The translations under genes were made by a program, and so were the position numbers. This document shows positions 8,715 to 16,621 of a stretch of 64,000 bases of DNA, piece by piece. This DNA is from Streptomyces sp. YS415 (GTDB lineage Bacteria; Actinomycetota; Actinomycetes; Streptomycetales; Streptomycetaceae): positions 57,688 to 121,687 of the forward strand of contig NZ_JAMJFL010000023.1 of NCBI RefSeq assembly GCF_023544665.1, read 5' to 3'. The notes below the pieces were generated by a model, which saw nothing but the letters and a program-made list of their open reading frames with translations, was not told the origin of the DNA and did not search any database. Positions within the stretch are counted from its first letter, which is position 1. The number at the start of each line of letters is the position of its first letter.

Positions 8715-9958
8715 CGGACACCGCGGCGGAGGGCCGCCCTCGTATCGAGCCGTCGACCCGGGTCCGGCTGCACGACCTGGCGGTACGGCGCGACCGGGAC
8801 GAGTGGATCGTGGGGCGGATGGCCACCCGCACCTTCGTCGCCCTGCCGGCGGCCGGGGCCCGCGCGGTGGAACTGCTGGGCGAGGGGCTGAGCGTGGCCC
8901 GCACGGCCCAGCGGCTGCGGGAGGAGACCGGCGAGGAGTTCGAGATCCCGGACTTCGTCAGCGATCTGACCGCGCTCGGGTTCGTCGCCCGGATCGGGGA
9001 CCACCCGGTTCCCGACCCCGCACCCCCGCGGGCCTCCCTGCCGTGGCTGCGCCCCCACCACGTCCGCCTCGCCCTGCACCCGGCGCTCGCGGTCCTCGTC
9101 GGCGTGCTGATCACGGCCGCCGTCGTCGTCCTGCTGCGCCGCCCGGATCTCCTCCCGGGCTACCGCGACCTGCTGTGGAGCCCGCACGGCAGCCTGGTCC
9201 TGCTCAGCGGGGCGGCGGCCGGGTGGACGCTGCTGCTGGCCCATGAGCTGGCGCACCTGGTCACCGCCCGCGCCGCGGGCGTGCCGGGGAGGATGCGGCT
9301 CGGCACCCGGCTCCAGTTCCTCGTCATGCAGACCGACATCAGCGGCATCGAACTCGCCCCGCGCAGACACCGGCTGACGGCCTATCTGTCCGGCATCGCC
9401 CTCAATCTGTCGGTGGCCTCGGCCCTGATTCTGGTCCTGGCCGGGACCACCCCGGGAACGACAGTCCACCGGCTGCTGGCGGCGGCCCTGCTGCTGGCCC
9501 TGATGCCGCTGCCCTTCCAGTGCATGGTGTTCACCCGGACCGACCTGTACTTCGTCCTCCAGGACCTCACCGGCTGCCGGGACCTGTACGGAGACGGCCT
9601 CGCCTACGCGCGGTACGCCTTCCGGCGCGCGGTACGTCCCTCGCGCCGCGCCGGGACGGCCGACCCGAGCACGCGGCTGCCGCCGCACGAGCGCCGGGCC
9701 GTCCGCCTCTACAGCGTCGTCCTCGTGGCCGGTACGGCGGCCTGCCTCGCCTTCATGGCCGCCGTTACCCTGCCCGTCGACATCGCCCTGCTGGTCGCCG
9801 CCGCCCGGGGCATCGGCCCCGGCCACGGGCTCGCGGGCAACGCCGACGCGGCCGCGGTGCTGATCGTCCTCGGCGGGATCAACGTCCTGTGGCTGGTCAC
9901 CTGGTGGCGCAACCGCCGCACCCGCCGCAACCGCCGCTCACACGGGAGCCCGGTGTAG
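8711..9958 (+). CDS. M50 (site-2-type) membrane metalloprotease with PqqD-like domain
   Basis: 415 residues from GTG 8711, which overlaps the ThiF-like stop as GTGA, so the two are translationally coupled. Residues ~10-95 form a PqqD-like winged-helix region (GLSVARTAQRLREETGEEFEIPDFVSDL split across 60-86). Then come several transmembrane helices. Zinc motif HELAH (178-182) sits in a membrane segment, as in M50 intramembrane proteases. PQ- and FTRTDLYF-containing segments follow, with two to three more helices and a basic C-terminus. An N-terminal peptide-binding-like domain on a membrane protease suggests leader removal or export-linked processing of the small peptide. The 3' end overlaps the convergent SWIM gene by 21 bases. 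Confidence 0.8.
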   Translation: MTDTAAEGRPRIEPSTRVRLHDLAVRRDRDEWIVGRMATRTFVALPAAGARAVELLGEGLSVARTAQRLREETGEEFEIPDFVSDLTALGFVARIGDHPVPDPAPPRASLPWLRPHHVRLALHPALAVLVGVLITAAVVVLLRRPDLLPGYRDLLWSPHGSLVLLSGAAAGWTLLLAHELAHLVTARAAGVPGRMRLGTRLQFLVMQTDISGIELAPRRHRLTAYLSGIALNLSVASALILVLAGTTPGTTVHRLLAAALLLALMPLPFQCMVFTRTDLYFVLQDLTGCRDLYGDGLAYARYAFRRAVRPSRRAGTADPSTRLPPHERRAVRLYSVVLVAGTAACLAFMAAVTLPVDIALLVAAARGIGPGHGLAGNADAAAVLIVLGGINVLWLVTWWRNRRTRRNRRSHGSPV

Positions 9959-11875
9959 TTCCAGCGCGGTCACCAGCTGGATCTGGGCCTCCACCCAGGC
10001 CGGGACGGCCGCGCTCGCGCCGTCCCCGGCCAGTCGCGCGGTCAGGTCGTCGAGCAGACCGGCGGCGGTGCGCAGCCCCGCGCGACGCAGGGCCGTCGCA
10101 CTGTCGGCGAGGCGGGTGCGGGCCGGTCCCGGCAGGGCGCGCAGACCGTGGTGGGCGGCCTCCGCGAGAGCGCGCAGGGCCGTCTCCAGGGCCGCGGTGA
10201 TCGGATCGATCTCCCTGCGGGGTGCCGTGGTGAGGGCCGTGCCGCCGTCGCCGGGCGCGAGATCGGGGACGACCGGGCCCGTGGCGGTGAGCACGGCCAG
10301 CGGATCCAGCACGGTACGGCCGTGCTCGCGGGCGAGCATGCCGCTCACGGCCCGCACGCCGCCGTCGAGCGCCGCGGCCAGGGCGTCCAGGCCCGCCGGG
10401 CAGAGCGGGTTGTGCTCGGCGCGGATCAGGAACTCGTTGCCCGCCGGATCGTGGGCCAGGGCCTCCAGGCGCTGTGCCGCGGGGTCGTAGCCGGCCGGTT
10501 GCACGGACCCCACCTCCACCACGTGGACCGACTCCGCCCGCACCCGCGGGCGGATCAGCCGCGGCGGCTGCTCGGCCCTGCCGCGCAGGTGGGCGGCGGT
10601 GTCCTCGACCAGCAGGGGCGCCGGGAGGTCGTGCCAGGCGGTGCCCAGCGGGGTGACGCTCGTGGCGGCTATGCGGCCCCGGCTGATGGTCACCGTACGG
10701 TCGGCCGCGCGGGCCGTGTGCTCGCTGACGACGTTCGCCGTGGCCAGCGCGTGCAGCGGGGCGTTGAGCAGGCGGCGGGTGGACAGGTCGTGGCCGGTGG
10801 GGGACTGGCCCTCCGGCAGCTCCCAGCGCTTGCGCAGGACCAGCGCCAGCCCCGCCCCCGGGTGCGCGAAGAAGATCTCCGCCGTACGGTCCCGGTCGGT
10901 GCCGCCGATCCGGCAGCCGAGCGCCACCAGGCGCACCCGGCGCAGGGGCGTCTCCGGCGCCTCCTCGGTGCCGAGAACCCCGACCGGGTCGAGGGCGGCG
11001 GCGCGCCGGCGGGCGTGCAGTTCGGCCAGCAGGTGGGCGACGCGCTCGGGGTCGTAGCGGGTGGCGCGCGCCCGGTACGCGGCGAGCTGTTCCGCGAGGT
11101 CGGCCACCGCGCCCGCCGGCCAGTGCCGGGACGCGGCGGTCAGCGCCTCGCGGACCCGGGCGAGGGACCCGGCGAACACCGGGCCCGCCTGCGGTACGCC
11201 GTCCAGCAGGAGCTCGTCCGCGAGGTCCAGCGCGGCGCCCATCGCCTCCTCGCCGCCCCCGGCCCGGGCCGTACGGCCGCCCATGCTCACCTCCGTCCCG
11301 CCCTCGGCGTCCGCCGCCCGGAACGCCCACACCGCCAGCGCCACGACCTCGCCGCGCAGCGCGCCGGCCGCGTCGGTGAGGGCGTACCCCAGCTCGTGCG
11401 GGACGGGGAAGCGGACGGTGCACGTGGGCAGTTCCACCCGGGGGACCGGGTCGGCCGGGGTGGGGCGGTGCAGGCGGGCCGTGCAGCCGCGGTCCCGGGT
11501 GCGGCGGGCGGCGGTCAGGGCCGGCCCGCCGAGCGCCGCCGCCAGCGCCTCGTCGTCGAACTCGCCCGGTGACCACTCCACGAACGCGGACCGCTCCTCC
11601 CGCGCGCCGCGCTGATACGCCAGCACCACACCGATCCGGTGACGGCACACGCCGGCCGCCCCGCAGCCGCACTCCGCCGCGTCCAGACCGAGGCCCGGCG
11701 GCAGGGCGGTGGCGGTGCCGTCCGGGAAGCGTCCGCGTACGGTGCCGTCCTCGGCGACGGTCACCTCCGCGCCGGAGCCCGCCGCCAGGTCCTTCTCCGC
11801 CCGCTTGACCAGACCCCGGTTGGCGAGGGACACCAGCGTCTCGGAGGTCAGGGCCAGCAGGTCGGCGCGGGTCAT
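9938..11875 (-). CDS. SWIM zinc-finger protein
   Basis: 645 residues. The ATG at 11875 overlaps the stop of the VWA gene (ATGA). A SWIM zinc-finger signature CxCxnCxH is visible at C69, C71, C77 and H79 (ECGCGAAGVCRH). The long remainder is Ala/Leu/Arg-rich and helical, with no enzyme motif I can name. SWIM domains are predicted to bind DNA or protein. In actinobacteria such proteins occur beside VWA, MoxR and DUF5682 genes, as here. It is the last gene of a five-gene coupled operon. Function is unknown; an adaptor role for the MoxR-VWA machine is an inference. Confidence 0.82.
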   Translation of the reverse strand: MTRADLLALTSETLVSLANRGLVKRAEKDLAAGSGAEVTVAEDGTVRGRFPDGTATALPPGLGLDAAECGCGAAGVCRHRIGVVLAYQRGAREERSAFVEWSPGEFDDEALAAALGGPALTAARRTRDRGCTARLHRPTPADPVPRVELPTCTVRFPVPHELGYALTDAAGALRGEVVALAVWAFRAADAEGGTEVSMGGRTARAGGGEEAMGAALDLADELLLDGVPQAGPVFAGSLARVREALTAASRHWPAGAVADLAEQLAAYRARATRYDPERVAHLLAELHARRRAAALDPVGVLGTEEAPETPLRRVRLVALGCRIGGTDRDRTAEIFFAHPGAGLALVLRKRWELPEGQSPTGHDLSTRRLLNAPLHALATANVVSEHTARAADRTVTISRGRIAATSVTPLGTAWHDLPAPLLVEDTAAHLRGRAEQPPRLIRPRVRAESVHVVEVGSVQPAGYDPAAQRLEALAHDPAGNEFLIRAEHNPLCPAGLDALAAALDGGVRAVSGMLAREHGRTVLDPLAVLTATGPVVPDLAPGDGGTALTTAPRREIDPITAALETALRALAEAAHHGLRALPGPARTRLADSATALRRAGLRTAAGLLDDLTARLAGDGASAAVPAWVEAQIQLVTALELHRAPV

Positions 11876-13008
11876 CGGCCCACCTGCCGGGCGACGAACT
11901 CCGCGAGTGCCCCCGGCGTCATCGCGCCCACCGGGGCGCCGGCCTCCGCGAGCCGGGCGGCCAGCGAGCGGTCGTAGACGGGATCGGCGGCCTCGTCGAG
12001 CGCGGCCAGGCACAGCACCGTGGTGCCCTGCTCGACCAGTGCGCGCACGGTACGGACCAGGCGGTACGGGTCGCCTCCCTCGTAGAAGTCGGAGACGAGG
12101 GCGACGATCGCGCGCCGCGGGTTCTCGACGAGTCCGGCGCCGTAGTCGACCGCCCGCGCGATGTTCGTGCCGCCGCCGAGCTGGACGCCCATCAGCAGTT
12201 CGACGGGGTCGGACACGTCGGAGGTGAGGTCCACGACCTCGGTGTCGAAGGCGACCAGATGGGTCTTCAGCCCCGGCAGGCTCCACAGGCAGGCCGCGGT
12301 CACCGCGGAGTGGATCACGGAACCGGCCATGGAGCCCGACTGGTCGACCAGCAGCACGAGTTGCCACTGGTCCAGGTGGCGGCGGGTGCGCGAGTGGAAG
12401 CGGGGGCGCTGGATGAGGATGCGGCGTTCCTCGGGCCGGTAGTGGGCGAGGTTGGCGCGGATGGTGCCGCGGAAGTCGAAGTCGCGGGCCAGCGGGATCC
12501 TGCTGGGGCGGCGGGAGCGGGTACCGGTGAACGCCCGGCGGACCTCCGGGCGCAGCCGCTCCATCAGGTCCCGCACGACCGCCTCGACGATCCGGCGGGC
12601 GGCGGTCAGGACGTGCGGGTTCATCAGGTGCTTGGTGCGCAGGACCGCACGCAGCAGCGTCTGGCTGGGCTCGACGCGGGCGAGGACGTCCGGGTCGGTG
12701 ACGATCTCCTGGATGCCGTACCGCTCGACGGCGTCCCGCTCCAGACGCTCCACCGTCTCCTTGGGGAACAGCCGGTGGATGTCGTCGAGCCAGTGCACGG
12801 CGGTGAGCCGGGAGGGGCCGTCGCCGCCCTCCCGGGAACCGGACGGTGTCCGGACGCCTCGCCGGCGCAGGTCGTCGTCGCGGCCGTAGAGCCAGTCGAG
12901 TGCGCGGTCGCGGGCCGCGGTGGCGTCCGAGAGGGCGCCGGTGCAGCGCTCGGCGGGGGCGCCGAGGATGAGGCGCCAGCGTTCCAGGGCGGGGTCGGGA
13001 GCGGTCAC
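11872..13008 (-). CDS. VWA-domain protein (MoxR partner)
   Basis: 378 residues. GTG at 13008 overlaps the DUF5682 stop by four bases (GTGA). The C-terminal half is a von Willebrand A domain with an intact metal-ion adhesion site: DQSGS (D222, S224, S226), the threonine in GGGTNIARAV, and the aspartate in LVSDFYEGG. The N-terminal half is helical and charged, without a signal peptide, so it acts in the cytoplasm. VWA proteins of this type pair with MoxR AAA+ ATPases as chaperone-like remodelling complexes. The matching ATPase lies two genes upstream in the same operon. Confidence 0.88.
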   Translation of the reverse strand: MTAPDPALERWRLILGAPAERCTGALSDATAARDRALDWLYGRDDDLRRRGVRTPSGSREGGDGPSRLTAVHWLDDIHRLFPKETVERLERDAVERYGIQEIVTDPDVLARVEPSQTLLRAVLRTKHLMNPHVLTAARRIVEAVVRDLMERLRPEVRRAFTGTRSRRPSRIPLARDFDFRGTIRANLAHYRPEERRILIQRPRFHSRTRRHLDQWQLVLLVDQSGSMAGSVIHSAVTAACLWSLPGLKTHLVAFDTEVVDLTSDVSDPVELLMGVQLGGGTNIARAVDYGAGLVENPRRAIVALVSDFYEGGDPYRLVRTVRALVEQGTTVLCLAALDEAADPVYDRSLAARLAEAGAPVGAMTPGALAEFVARQVGR

Positions 13009-15539
13009 GGGGTGCTCCTCAGGCCGTGCCGGGTGAGCAGTCGGGCCACGTTCTCCTCCAGGGCCCGGGCGCGGGCCAGTTGCAGCGGGTCCGCGGTCGT
13101 CCGCAGCAGCGCACGGGCCGAGCCGCGCGTGCCGCGCCGCTGGAGCAGGCGTTCGGCGATGCGTTCGCGTTCGCGGGGCGGGAAGAAGGCGAAGGCCTGG
13201 CGCAGGGCGGGCAGACCGGTGAGGAAGCCGTCCTCGGGCAGCGCCGCGACGATGTCGTCCAGTACGTCGACCAGGGACTCCGCCCCGCCGGTGACCTCCT
13301 CCCGGGCCACCGCGAACAGTCCGGCCAGCCAGTCGCCGAGGATGCCGGGGGCCAGCGTCCGCACCACCGCCGCCGGGTCGTCGGCGCCGCCGAGCGTTCG
13401 GCGCAGCCCGAACGCGGCGCCCCGCAGGTCGGCCGGGGCGAGGGGGTCCCGGGCGATCCGGGCGGCGGCATCGGCGGCGGCTTCCCGGGTGAGCGGCAGG
13501 AGGTCCGGCGCGTGCAGCAGCGCGTCCCGGGCGGCCGCCAGCGCGCCCAGCCGCCCGAGGTCCACCCCGTCGCCGCCGTGCAAGCCTTCCGCCAGCCAGA
13601 ACACCCGCTCGACGGCGCCCGCGACGACACCGCCCAGCAGCTCACCGCGGGCCGCGCCGAACACGCGGTCGTGCCGCCAGAGTCCGAGCGCCGACGCCAG
13701 CACCTCGCCGAGCGGGCCCAGTGCACCGATCCGGCCCACCTGTGCCGCGAGCCGGTCCAGCAGCTCGGCGCAGAGCGGGCCCACTCCGCACAGCACCGCG
13801 TCGAAGAGCAGCCCGGCGAGCGGACCGGCGTCCCGGCCCGCGGCCTCGGCGCGCTCGGCGAGCAGGACCGAGGCAGCCTCGTCCAGCCGCGCCCCGTACG
13901 CGCCCGCCTCGATCAGCGCCGCCTCCCGGCCGCCACCCGCGGTGACCGCCTCACGGCCGCCCCGGCCGGCATCCGGCTCCCAGCGCTCGGTGAACACCGG
14001 GTCGGCGCCGTCGGCCGGGCCCGACACCCGGGTGAAGCCGGGGATGCCGAGCACGCGCAGGCGGTGCAGGACGCGGCTGCGGGCCAGGCCGGACGGATCG
14101 GCGAGGTCGAGGGTGACGCCGCCTTCGGCGTCCGCCAGTCCCAGGCGGGCGAGTTGCTCGGTCACGTCGTGGACCAGCGGGGGCAACGGGGTGTCGGGGT
14201 GCAGCCGGCCCTCGGCGTCGCCGGTGCAGGCGGCGACCATCTCCGCCACCACCGGGTGGGCGCCCGCGTGCAGGCTGCCCCGGGTGGTCCAGGGCAGCGG
14301 GCGGTCCAGGTCGTCGGCGATCAGCGCACCGGCGAGTCCGTCGAGGACGTCCACCCTGGTCTCGTACGGGTGCCCGCGCAGCAGGGCCAGGCCCTGGGCC
14401 AGTCCGCGCGCGGCGACCAGATTGGCCGTGGACACCGGAACCCGGCGCCCGCGCAGCCGCTCGGCGACCGCCCGCAACAGCCCCTGGGCGGCGTCCCGCG
14501 GCCCGTGCTCCCACAGCCGCTGGTAGTACCCGGGCGAGGGCATGCCCGACTGGTACCCCGCGAAGGCGTCCAACTGCCGGAAGGAGTACGGCACGAGGAA
14601 ACTGCCACCGAGCGCGCCCTCGGGGGGTTCGGGGATCCGGGGCCAGGGGGTTTCCATGCCATAGGCCGCGGGCGCGTCTTCCGGCGGTGCGCCTTTCCGC
14701 GGCGCCGGCGTGCCTTCGGGTTCCACGCTTTCCTGCGGCGCTGCCGGGTCTTCCGACTGTGCGGCCTCCTGCAAAGCCGCCCGGTCTTCCGGCCCCGCGC
14801 CCTCCCGCGGCGCGGCCGAGCCTTCCCGCTGCAACCCCGCCCGCAACCCCGGCACCATCGCCCGGACGGGATCGCCCCGTTGCGCCAGGCTGCGCAGGGC
14901 CGGGGTGTGGAAGCCGCCGGTCACCACCAGGACGGGGCGTCCGGCCGCGTGGGCCACGGCCGCGCTGACCCAGGACGCCATGTACTCCTCGCGTGCCCGG
15001 TCGCCCGCGTCCGCCTCGGCGTCCCCTCGGACCAGGTCGAAGTAGGCGTCCAGGCGGGCCTGGAGCGCGTCGGCGTCGTCCGGCCCGGTGACCTCGAACA
15101 GGCGGTCCCACAGCGCGTCCACCGAGTCCACGGAGAAGTGCGCGCACAACCGCCCGGTCGCCTCCGCGTAGCGTGCCTCGGCGTCGGCATAGCGGTTGGC
15201 GGCGCCCTCGGCGCGCTGCGTGAACGCCGGATGCCAGGCCGGCAGATCGATGAACCGCACCTCCGCACCCGCGGCCCGCCCCTCCCGAAGCGCGATCCAC
15301 TCCGGGGAGTAGTCGCACAGCGGGGCCCAGGAGGTCGCGACCCGGGACGCGTCCCGGTAGTGACTGAACACGGCGATGGGCAGCCGGTGTTCGAGCAGCA
15401 GCTCGTCCAGCCGCCCGTTCATGTCCGCCGGCCCCTCCACCAGCACGTACGCCGGACGCAGCGTCGCGATCGCGCGGGCCACGAGCCGGGCGCAGGCGGG
15501 GGAGTGATGGCGTACGCCGAGGAAGACCGCGGAGGACAT
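13005..15539 (-). CDS. DUF5682 family protein
   Basis: 844 residues. ATG 15539 shares one base with the AAA+ stop (TGATG). The frame continues 14 codons further upstream, but that would overlap the ATPase and lacks a ribosome site. The N-terminal region shows the conserved signatures of the family: FLGVRHHSPACARLV, VLVEGPADMN, AVFSHYRD and VTGGFHTPAL. A glutamate/proline/alanine-rich low-complexity linker lies around residues 240-300, followed by a long helical C-terminal region. It may have a fold related to ChaN/EreA-type proteins, but I could not confirm catalytic residues. It belongs to the MoxR-VWA-SWIM operon; biochemical role unknown. Confidence 0.78.
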   Translation of the reverse strand: MSSAVFLGVRHHSPACARLVARAIATLRPAYVLVEGPADMNGRLDELLLEHRLPIAVFSHYRDASRVATSWAPLCDYSPEWIALREGRAAGAEVRFIDLPAWHPAFTQRAEGAANRYADAEARYAEATGRLCAHFSVDSVDALWDRLFEVTGPDDADALQARLDAYFDLVRGDAEADAGDRAREEYMASWVSAAVAHAAGRPVLVVTGGFHTPALRSLAQRGDPVRAMVPGLRAGLQREGSAAPREGAGPEDRAALQEAAQSEDPAAPQESVEPEGTPAPRKGAPPEDAPAAYGMETPWPRIPEPPEGALGGSFLVPYSFRQLDAFAGYQSGMPSPGYYQRLWEHGPRDAAQGLLRAVAERLRGRRVPVSTANLVAARGLAQGLALLRGHPYETRVDVLDGLAGALIADDLDRPLPWTTRGSLHAGAHPVVAEMVAACTGDAEGRLHPDTPLPPLVHDVTEQLARLGLADAEGGVTLDLADPSGLARSRVLHRLRVLGIPGFTRVSGPADGADPVFTERWEPDAGRGGREAVTAGGGREAALIEAGAYGARLDEAASVLLAERAEAAGRDAGPLAGLLFDAVLCGVGPLCAELLDRLAAQVGRIGALGPLGEVLASALGLWRHDRVFGAARGELLGGVVAGAVERVFWLAEGLHGGDGVDLGRLGALAAARDALLHAPDLLPLTREAAADAAARIARDPLAPADLRGAAFGLRRTLGGADDPAAVVRTLAPGILGDWLAGLFAVAREEVTGGAESLVDVLDDIVAALPEDGFLTGLPALRQAFAFFPPRERERIAERLLQRRGTRGSARALLRTTADPLQLARARALEENVARLLTRHGLRSTP

Positions 15540-16621
15540 CAGTCCGCCAGCAGATGCCGTGCGTCGTGCAGGGCCCGCCACTGTCCGCCCTTGCGGCGCG
15601 GCACCTCCTGCTCCAGGAAGCGGCGCAGCCGGGCCAGGTCCTCGGGGCTGTCCTTGGCCGCCGTGCCCGCCAGGCTCGCCACCACATCGGCCGCGGTGCC
15701 GGCCTCACCGCGCAGGAACCAGCCGCGCACCCCGACCGCGTGCGCGACGGACACGGCTTCGGCGGTGCTCATCACCGTCGCCATGCGCTCGCCGCGCTCG
15801 GCCGGTCCGCGCAGTTCGCGGAAGGTGCCGACCAGCACCTCCAGCACGTCCCGGCGCGGTGGTGCCGTCACCCCGGACTGCTGCAGCAGCGCCGTGGCCT
15901 CGGCCTCGACCAGGGCGAGTTCGGTGTCGAAGTCGGGGATGGGGAAGACCGTCTCGAAGTTGAAGCGGCGCTTGAGCGCGGCGCTCATCTCGTTGACGCC
16001 CCGGTCCCGGGTGTTGGCGGTGGCGATGACGTTGAAGCCCTGCCGGGCGAAGACCATGCCCTGCGGCCCGTCCAGCTCCGGGACGGCGATGACCCGCTCG
16101 GACAGCAGCGACAGCAGACAGTCCTGCACCTCCAGCGGACAGCGGGTGATCTCCTCGAACCGCACGATCCGTCCCTCGGCCATCCCGCGCAGCATGGGCG
16201 CCGGGACGAGCGACCGGGCCGAGGGGCCTTCGGAGACCAGCAGCGCGTAGTTCCAGGAGTACTTGATCTGGTCCTCGGTGGTGGCCGCGCCGCCCTGCAC
16301 GGTGAGCGCCGAGTCACCGCTGACGGCCGCCGCGATCAGCTCGGAGAGCAGCGACTTGGCCGTGCCCGGTTCCCCCACGAGCATCAGGCCGCGGTTGGTG
16401 GCGAGGGTGACCAGGGCCCGCTCGACCAGGGAGACATGGCCGACGAACTTCCGGCTGATACCGGCCCTTTCGTCCCCGACCACGAAACGGCGGGCGGCGC
16501 GCAGGCTGAGCCGCCAGCCGGGCGGGCGGGGGTCGTCGTCGGCGGCGCGCAGGGCGGCGAGCTCGTCGGCGTAGCGGACCTCGGCGGGCGGGCGCTGGAG
16601 CTGCCCCTCGGTGACGGTCAC
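15539..16621 (-). CDS. MoxR-type AAA+ ATPase
   Basis: 360 residues from GTG 16621, which overlaps the DUF4132 stop by four bases (GTGA). Walker A is GEPGTAKS at 83-90. The Walker B-like segment is IVRFEEITRCP, sensor 1 is NVIATANTRDRGVNEM, and an arginine-finger region is LKRRFNFETVFPIP. This is the MoxR/RavA-like subgroup, which uses ATP to remodel partner complexes, typically through a VWA adaptor. No membrane segment. A far larger overlapping open frame (to 17848) is an artefact of GC bias; the overlap geometry fixes the start. Confidence 0.9.
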   Translation of the reverse strand: MTVTEGQLQRPPAEVRYADELAALRAADDDPRPPGWRLSLRAARRFVVGDERAGISRKFVGHVSLVERALVTLATNRGLMLVGEPGTAKSLLSELIAAAVSGDSALTVQGGAATTEDQIKYSWNYALLVSEGPSARSLVPAPMLRGMAEGRIVRFEEITRCPLEVQDCLLSLLSERVIAVPELDGPQGMVFARQGFNVIATANTRDRGVNEMSAALKRRFNFETVFPIPDFDTELALVEAEATALLQQSGVTAPPRRDVLEVLVGTFRELRGPAERGERMATVMSTAEAVSVAHAVGVRGWFLRGEAGTAADVVASLAGTAAKDSPEDLARLRRFLEQEVPRRKGGQWRALHDARHLLAD

